A program made the translations under genes and the position numbers. From contig NC_049989.1 of assembly GCF_000003815.2 (NCBI RefSeq), forward strand, positions 2,097,644 to 2,161,643: DNA of 64,000 bases, given 5' to 3'. The notes under the pieces are model-generated. The model had not been told where the DNA came from. It saw nothing but the letters and a program-made list of their open reading frames with translations, and did not search any database. This DNA is from Branchiostoma floridae (Eukaryota > Chordata > Leptocardii > Amphioxiformes > Branchiostomatidae). Numbering within the stretch: position 1 is the stretch's first letter; every line of letters begins with the position of its first letter. This document shows positions 57,389-64,000 of this stretch, piece by piece.

Positions 57389-58507
57389 GGTTGAGGGATC
57401 TGTAGTGAACAAGCGGTACAATGAATCCTAGCCAGGGGACGTTAACTATTATCATCTTTGAATACTGTGAACGACGTTCAATGCTTCAATTTTGAATCCA
57501 AAATGGCCACCAACTGGGATGGTCTGTACGTAACGACCTTGGTTACAGTTGGTATAACCAAGCTGGCTCGCCATAACACGCCAGCGTTTCATCTTCAAAC
57601 TTTAATAATTGCCTTCGCCCATAATGTTTTTGTATCTGTGTATGTACGTATGTATGCATATGTTTACGCAGAATAACGCCAAAGCAAGGGATGGAATGGC
57701 ATAAATTTGTTATGTGGTTAGGTCACGTGTAAAAGAAATGATTAGATTTTTGACCCCTGGCGGCTGTCCTTAGTACTGCCGTCCGGTTTAATCTCTCGTT
57801 TAATCCCTGTCTTCAACATACAAGAAATAGATTTGTTTTGACGAAGGAGCTTTAGAGAAAATGTTGAAGCTCCTTGTTTTGAAGTTGAGCAGTGGCCTTG
57901 ACGGTGACCTTTCTTGGATAGAGCACGATTTCAAACGGTAACGGTTATTCCGAAATATCCACAGCTGATCAATTCACTTCTCAAGTTTCTTTGCTTGTAT
58001 GTTGTGCCAAGGTTGCACAAGAAGTAGAAAACACTGCGCGGGTGAAGCCAAAAAGTTCTAAGATGCGGGTCCAGCCATGCGTATCAGAATAAAGTTTGAG
58101 AAAGTTGACATACACTTTGAGAAAGTTGACATAACGTCACACTATTCAGGAAGTGTTCTCCGTCGAACTGCGCTCTCCGTCAGACACGGCTCGCCCTGTT
58201 TGACCCCTGTAGACTTCGTGGCCTTCTCGGTTTCGCTGTTTGTTCGATCCGCCCTGCAGTGTGCGCAACAAATTTGTTCCCCTTTAATAAGCAATGTTCT
58301 TACCCTCCACTTGTACGAATCATTGCCCTTACTTGTTAGCAAGGAAGGCAGCGAGCGCCTTTGTGAAAAAACAACTTTCTGTTGCGTACGTCACCTAATT
58401 GGGCCACAGCAAGTAAATTTCGTGGATTGAACTGATTTTGAAAAAAAAAAAGAAGCAAGCCATTTTGTCTCCATTCGGGGATGGTCAACATGGCAAGGAA
58501 GAATAAG
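57389..58507. other. no recognisable feature
   Basis: Intergenic. GAGAAAGTTGACAT is directly repeated near 58098 and 58117. Confidence 0.4.
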
Positions 58508-58509
58508 AA

Positions 58510-58725
58510 GTTTATTTGCAAGTTCTTGCCCGAGGGCTAATTGCAACATGAAACATACAGAAAATATAATAAACATGTATAAAATGAAATACTTTGGTAT
58601 AGATAACAATGGTGACAAGTGTAAACGAGTGACTATTCTATCAATGGTATGGACTGCTGAGAGCTACAATCTACGTATTTAGGGTTTGACTTCTTTTCTG
58701 GAAGCAGTGGAAGACGAAGTGTGAT
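58510..58725 (-). mobile_element. retroelement 3'-end fragment
   Basis: TTTATTTGCAAGTTCTTGCC, then GAGGGCTAATTGCAAC and GAAGCAGTGGAAGACGAAG, diverged relatives of 29975-30187 and 33485-33815. Confidence 0.6.
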
Positions 58726-59418
58726 AAGAATGCGAAGAGAATGGAACAATATGTCGTGTGATAAGCTCAATTGTACTTGTTGACAGTAGTGGCAAGGTAT
58801 TGGACCTAGAAGAGCATGGGACATTCTTGCCATGTATACTTGTTGAAGAGACACTAGTAAGGTAGCCTCGAATGTAGTTGCAGAAGTGAAGTTCATTAGT
58901 AGTATCATGAAAGTGACTGTCGTGACCCTGATCACACTTATACTTATAGAAGTGACACTGTGAATACAGGAATAAAAGACTTACTGACAACCATGTTTTG
59001 ACGCTTCACTTCAATTGCAATGTTTATGGCCATCTCGTTTTTATGCCCATCTTGTTTTCTTCGCCATCTCGCATTAATTCTGGAGACTGTATAGGATGAA
59101 CTTTCCTTTTTGTATTTTCTTCACCCTCTCACATTAGATTTTGAATCAAAGTATGTCATCCATAGAAAGTACTTTAACCGGCCTACTCGTGACGTGGAGG
59201 TGCACCCTTCGTGTTCTCGCCTTCCGACCTTTCCGAAGCCGTGGAGCGCTTCAAACGGCAGCGTGTGTACAGGGGGAGTAATTGGTGTGACTCCTAACAC
59301 ACAGAGGGGCCACGTACGCGCGCCCCGGGGTCGGCATTAAAAACTTTCGCTCAATCGGCTTCAGCAAACATCCCGTCGGATCGGCACCGGGTGGATGGGC
59401 GATTTGGCTGTAGAGACC
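58726..59418. other. no recognisable feature
   Basis: Intergenic sequence without an exon or a family match. Confidence 0.4.
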
Positions 59419-59623
59419 TAGCCTCCGCCAAGCCTTCTTCCTACGGGGGTGCGGGGATCGTAGAATTCGGATAAAAAAATCGGGAAAATGGCCAGGGGAG
59501 TCAGTCCACGCTTAGGTTCATGTTTGCCCTTATGTGCGGCCGAACAACTCCTCTAGTAGCAAAACTCTGGTAGCAAAATTGTTCTCCCTATGATAGCCAG
59601 CGTAGTCAGCCTGGTAGAGACTA
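59419..59623 (+). mobile_element. family C element, near full length
   Basis: It starts TAGCCTCCGCCAAGCC and ends GGCCTGGTAGAGACTA in sense (GTCAGCCTGGTAGAGACTA). About 205 bp with GGTGCGGGGATCGTAGAATT and GGCCAGGGGAGTCAGTCCAC inside. AAAACTCTGGTAGCAAAA shows a small internal duplication. Confidence 0.82.
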
Positions 59624-59894
59624 GTACAAGGCCATACAGACCCTCCGGCGGAGTTTGGCAAATATCGACTACTCCACACGGCTGACTTCTCCAGTCGATT
59701 TGTGCACGCCCAGTCGATATTTTTCTTCTCTACAAGTCAGAAAGTTTCCTAGTTTTCATGCACATTTGTGGAGAAGACGTTTGATATTGGTACGCGTCAC
59801 TAGGATCCGTTGGTTCGGGCCCTTAAAGTACTTAGTCACACGTAGGGCAGGAAGTTTCAGTGCCAAGTTATACCTGCACTTTCGAAGCTAGACC

Positions 59895-60290
59895 TTCACC
59901 TTTAACGTACTCGAGGCACCACCTTGAACGCGGGAGCCCCATCTTACTAATCTCCGAGCAGATCCTACGGTAGCATAAGATAGTATCAAAAGCTGGCAGA
60001 GGACTGAAGCCGGCTAGGAGTGTGTTTCGCTACCGGGGCAAATGGACACCTTTTGGCTGACTACAGTCTTTGGCCAGTTTGGTACTATCTTATGCCATTG
60101 TAGGATCTGCTTGGAGATTACCATCTTACGTCCCTTCCGAAAGACGGGTGTAGCCCCAACCGGAGGGGCTTACGCGTTTGTCTTATGCGACAAACCTCTG
60201 CTAGTAAAAGAACCCAACACACTTATCGAGAAGAGTAGGGGTGAACCACTGTGGTTGGCCAAAAACACCGTAGCAAAGTCGCATTGTATC
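59895..60290 (-). repeat. family M SINE copy, split by a family B element
   Basis: The reverse strand carries GGGGCTACACCCGTCTTTCG and AAGGGACGTAAGATGG, then resumes beyond the insertion with GGGGCTCCCGCGTTCAAGG and GTGCCTCGAGTACGTTAAAG. Confidence 0.75.
59948..60120. mobile_element. family B element with perfect 9-bp target duplication
   Basis: TAATCTCCGAGCAGATCC and GGATCTGCTTGGAGATTA bound a 173-bp element with long inner inverted repeats (GCATAAGATAGTATC / GGTACTATCTTATGC). CCATCTTAC lies at 59939-59947 and 60121-60129. A 9-bp duplication suggests a Mutator-like origin; hAT-like is the alternative. Confidence 0.92.
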
Positions 60291-60295
60291 ACCAC

Positions 60296-60744
60296 TAGGG
60301 CTGGGTATCGGTACTGCGTACCGGTACAAAACCGTTTTTTTCTTATTGGACCGGTCCAGAAAAACCGGACCTGAAAAAATTAGGTGAACCGGATGTTGGA
60401 CCTAATAGAAAATTAAAAGATTATTTTATCAGGCATTCACACGTTTTGGCGCTTGCAGGTGGAAGAAAATTACAAGAGTGAAGTAGAGTAGAGTTTATAG
60501 TAATTTCTACCAAGTTTTACAGCCAATCGCACATGTGCAGTTATTATTAGCCACACCCATTAGCGTTGTAGGATTTTAAAACACCAGTGTAAGTCTAATA
60601 CTCCACCAAGCAGATTTCTTTGTACTGTTGTAGTAAAATGGACCATTGGTATGAGTCATACTGAATCAGGTCCGGACCTGGACCTGATCCTCTGGACCTG
60701 AACCGGACCTGGACCTGAATTTTCTGTACCGGTACCCACCCCTA
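60296..60744. mobile_element. non-autonomous hAT element with perfect 8-bp duplication
   Basis: Ends TAGGGCTGGGTATCGGTAC and GTACCGGTACCCACCCCTA. ATCACCAC flanks it exactly (60288-60295 and 60745-60752). 449 bp, no coding capacity. Near both ends are clusters of GGACCTG/CCGGTCC phrases, for example GGTCCGGACCTGGACCTGAT. Confidence 0.95.
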
Positions 60745-60780
60745 ATCACCACTACTAGCTAGTTCAAAAAGCATCATGCA

Positions 60781-61070
60781 GCGAGTGGCGTAACTGGTAG
60801 AGTGTTGGGCTCGGAACCTTGAGGTCCCGAGTTCGATACCTGCCGTGCCCCCGACGTTGTGTCCTTGGGTAAGAAGACACTTAAACACGACCTTCGATCA
60901 CCCAGGTGTAAAAATGGGTACCTGACTTCGACCGGAGAGGTAAAAGACTACCTTTACCTTCTGTCTGTACTTTGTAAATGGCACCCTAGGCCCCTGAAAT
61001 AAGTTACTAACTTAATTGCAGTGCCACATTGTCCTGGTCTGTCCAAAAATAAATTAAAAAGCACCATACT
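60781..61070 (+). repeat. family V SINE, near full length
   Basis: A tRNA-like head with A box TGGCGTAACTGG (60786-60797) and B box GAGTTCGATACC (60829-60840) precedes the central domain TGTCCTTGGGTAAGAAGACA to CCAGGTGTAAAAATGGGTAC. The tail is TGCAGTGCCACATTGTCC and an AAATAAATTAAAAA end. Confidence 0.85.
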
Positions 61071-61169
61071 TCACCACAGAATTACCTTTTACTGTTTTCA
61101 TTCTCCAAGTCAAACGTCACTTATCCTTAACAATGGGTACACCGGTCAAACCAACACCTCGTAAATCAT

Positions 61170-62165
61170 TTCTATAAACGCTTCTGATGGAACGTCAGAA
61201 ATATGCTCTCCTTCGTACAACACACTGCATAGCTGTCACTCAGTTTGTTGGATAGTTGTTTGACACGGCGGAGAGTTGTTGGACAGACAAAGAGATAAGT
61301 TCCTCTTTTGATTGGACAAAGGTAGGGTCAAATCTATACACTGCCGTCGGAGAGGTATTATAAAAAGAAAATTTAAGAGACTACCCTTACCTTCTGTCTG
61401 TACTGTGTATGTGGCACTGTTAAAATAAGTTTCTAACTTTAGTGCAGTGCCACATTGTACTATCTGTCTAAAATTGAATATGTGTAGAAAAAATCTATAA
61501 ACGCTTCTGGTGGACCGTAGAAAATATGCGCCCCATGGGCATGGACAGCTCTGTAATATCACACACTAGTACTACACAACTCCACATACATGTAGCTGTC
61601 TGACTGCTGTGACTCAGTTTGTTGGATAGTTGTTTGACACGGCAGAAAGACAAAGAGATGAGTTCCTCTTTTGATTGGATAAAATAAGAAGGTAGTGTCA
61701 AATCTAAGGCTATAGACGCTTCTGGTGGAACGTGGAAAATATGCTCTCTGTGGACAGTCTAGATATCACACACTACACAACTCCACATAGCTGTCACTCA
61801 GTTTGTTGGATAGTTGTTTGACACGGCAGAAAGACAAAGAGATGAGTTCCTATTTTGATTGGATAAAATAAGAAGGTAGTGTCAAATCTAAGGCTATAGA
61901 CGCTTCTGGTGGAACGTGGAAAATATGCTCTCTGTGGACAGTCTGTATATCACACACTACACAACTCCACATAGCTGTCACTCAGTTTGTTGGATAGTTG
62001 TTTGACACGGCAGAAAGACAAAGAGATGAGTTCCTCTTTTGATTGGATAAAATAAGAAGGTAGTGTCAAATCTATAAACGTTTCTGGTGTAACGTGGAAA
62101 ATATGCGCCCGTGGACAGGCCTGTATATCACACACTACACAACTCCACATAGCTGTCACTCAGCT
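61170..62165. repeat. tandem array, about 180 bp unit, five copies
   Basis: CGCTTCTG (CGTTTCTG in the last) marks units at 61179, 61502, 61719, 61901 and 62080 (spacing 323, 217, 182, 179). Each carries AAATATGC, ATCACACACTACACAACTCC, GTTGGATAGTTGTTTGACAC and AAAGAGATGAGTTCCTCTTT. Units 3 and 4 are almost identical. The first is lengthened by a family V SINE tail (about 61345-61480). Confidence 0.93.
61345..61480 (+). repeat. family V SINE tail inside the tandem array
   Basis: GACTACCCTTACCTTCTGTC, TGTACTGTGTATGTGGCAC and AGTGCAGTGCCACATTGT repeat the tail of the SINE that ends about 300 bases upstream. Confidence 0.75.
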
Positions 62166-64000
62166 GTACGGTGGAGAGGGTGCGAGTCAGATGCTACATC
62201 CGACTGGTCAGTAGGAACATTCGGACGTGTAAGCACCCAGAGAGCCTGGGAAATATTTCATGCACCCATGTCCACGTCCACGGTTTGACAGTTTCCTTCG
62301 AAGTGTGTAAATTGTTGCATGCTTTGTAAAGTTGTATCCAGACCATTTTCTTTTATGAGAGAATTCGTCACTGTATAATTTGTAAAAAGGTAAAAGCAGC
62401 CCATAGCCTTTTCGATGCTAGAGATTTAGTTATTTTCCAAGAAAAGTTTTTAAAGTGTGTCAAAGTCTTCAAGTTTTGGTCTTTCTTCTCACACTTCTTG
62501 GCGTGTCCTTATCTATTGGTGATCTCTCAACTCTGTTGCGGAGAGTTCAGAAAGTAGGATAAATATCTTTGGCCGCAGTTCCGGCTTGTATCAATGCAGT
62601 AATCCGTTACTTTAGGCACGAGCCACCCTCGCTTTGCAATTTCTCACTCACAAACGTCCAGATTGTAATTTTCGGCACTTCCTAGTTCCCTTATCATCTC
62701 CTGCCGGGCTGGCGTCACGTGAGGCGAGCAGAACTTCGTCAGGTGAGTCCAGCCATCCATCTGGCCAGTCCGCGGGGTGGCCGGCCAATTTCCAATTTCA
62801 ATTTTCCACTCAACATTCCAGATGACACGCTCGCTGGATCGCACATGCCCCCGTTAACCACCTTAACGACACTTTAATACAGCGAGCGGTTATGGAAATA
62901 TCGATCTGTGAGGCTTCTCTTTCACATTTTTTCCTCGAAAATCAATTTTGGAAGAAGCGAGAGGCTGTCTGTGGCACGTGCTATCTTCTCTCTCCATAGA
63001 TCATCTGGTAACTGAAGGGACAGGGGAGAGGGTGACTTTGACGGCTGGCACGTGAAAAGTTAAGCTAACACATCCTGCGCGATCGAACCCAGTTAAGGGC
63101 GAGAGATCCTATCAAGGAACGCACGCGTGCCGCCTCACAAGTGGACGTCAGGCGCTAGGCACAGCAAACGTCGTGTTCAGTCCCTAGCAAAAATGCCAAC
63201 CAAATGGCCTTCTTTGGGTAGGCTACTGGCAAGAGACGCGAAAGTTTCAATCTGACATCTGTATGATGAACAAACAAACAAACGAACAAACAAATTTTCA
63301 AACAGACTTCCTGTCTTTCACAATCTGTTATTACAGAGTAAGGTTTTGGACAGATATCTTCTATACTACTTTGTTCGGTTAGTTGATATATCTATGCCTT
63401 TACAGTGCATATCTATATGATTAAAATATGATATGGGAAATGCCAGTGTCCTCGTTTTACTTTGTTATTTGTCTATTCATTTATTTCTATATTCTTTAAC
63501 CAGGGTAACTCTCTTAGTGGCTAATCACTGCTTTCCAGGGAGGCCATGGGTACACGTACGCACAGAGTTTACACACAACACAATTCAATTCACGTACATA
63601 CATAGCGATGGACGAACATCACATACATAGCAAATACAATTCCATTATACAAATCAAAATTAAACTCTATTCGTTGGATCAGTTCGGCTAAAATTTAAAA
63701 AGGAAGAGAAAATCCCTTTCTACCGACCCTATTTTTCCCAGCACCGTACTCCGATACACAACACTATTTTCCCCAGGCCTTACCAAAGTGGGTTGTTTAC
63801 GAGCTGCTGATGGAAAAGCAATTTGGAATATGATCATAGGGGGCGCTGCCAGTCAATGCTCAGAGCCAGTCACGGGTCACCTGTCAGAAGCCTCTGCTGT
63901 CGAAGTGTCAGAAGTTTCATCATTGACACACCCTAAAAGCTGTCGGTTAATCGAGTAAAGCCAGTTTCACTCGACTCAAGTGAAAATGAGTACCTAGCTT
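62166..64000. other. unique intergenic DNA to the window end
   Basis: No repeat family or exon recognised. Small CAAACAAACGAACAAA runs lie near 63270-63295. The stretch 62840-62900 (ACCACCTTAACGACACTTTA, GGTTATGGAAATATCGATC) could be a conserved non-coding element; that is a guess. Confidence 0.35.

Overview
This is a 64 kb piece of animal genomic DNA, most likely from an amphioxus (Branchiostoma). It holds one convincing protein-coding gene, a single pre-duplication Tbx2/3 T-box transcription factor on the + strand. Six exons run from 21968 to 28166. All five introns are GT-AG and the spliced frame is consistent, giving 2205 nt and 734 residues. The organism call rests on an invertebrate-type single Tbx2/3 equally close to vertebrate TBX2 and TBX3, compact introns, and a dense load of short inverted-repeat elements of the kind I associate with Branchiostoma. 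The species is not resolved.

Layout. Positions 1-17.9 kb are gene-free. They hold a 60-bp minisatellite (1.07-1.68 kb), a CpG-rich block without a recognised gene (3.4-4.45 kb), two arrays built on the palindrome TTCTATAGAA, several small inverted-repeat transposons and two SINE copies. From 17.85 to 29.4 kb repeats almost disappear. This block contains a 4 kb upstream flank, a paired-CCAAT promoter-like site, the gene, and a 3' UTR of about 1.03 kb ending at an AATAAA signal. From 29.4 kb to the end I find no gene, but a mosaic of tandem arrays, foldbacks and nested transposon copies.

Repeat families, named here for convenience. Family A: ends CTCTCCAAGCAGAGGTTAGG, nearly palindromic. Family B: ends TAATCTCC/GGAGATTA, with 8-9 bp target duplications. 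Families C and D: ends TAGCCTCC(A/G)CCAGGC and TAGCCTCTACCAGGC, with 8-9 bp duplications, hAT-like. Family J: inner motif GCGACCTAAA. Family M: a tRNA-derived SINE. Family V: a second SINE with a central domain around CCAGGTGTAAAAATGGGTAC. There is also an internally deleted mariner element with a broken transposase reading frame (49395-49972), and a 449-bp hAT-type element with a perfect 8-bp duplication (60296-60744).

The most striking non-genic structures are a perfect spacerless 82-bp palindrome (30275-30356), a three-level transposon nest (44135-44705), a foldback with 69 of 70 matching arm bases (42195-42445), and at least eight unrelated tandem arrays whose units all fall near 155-225 bp. 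I see no operons, CRISPR arrays, intact tRNA or rRNA genes, or viral genes. I found no convincing new biological system; the interest lies in repeat architecture and in one unusual T-box residue.
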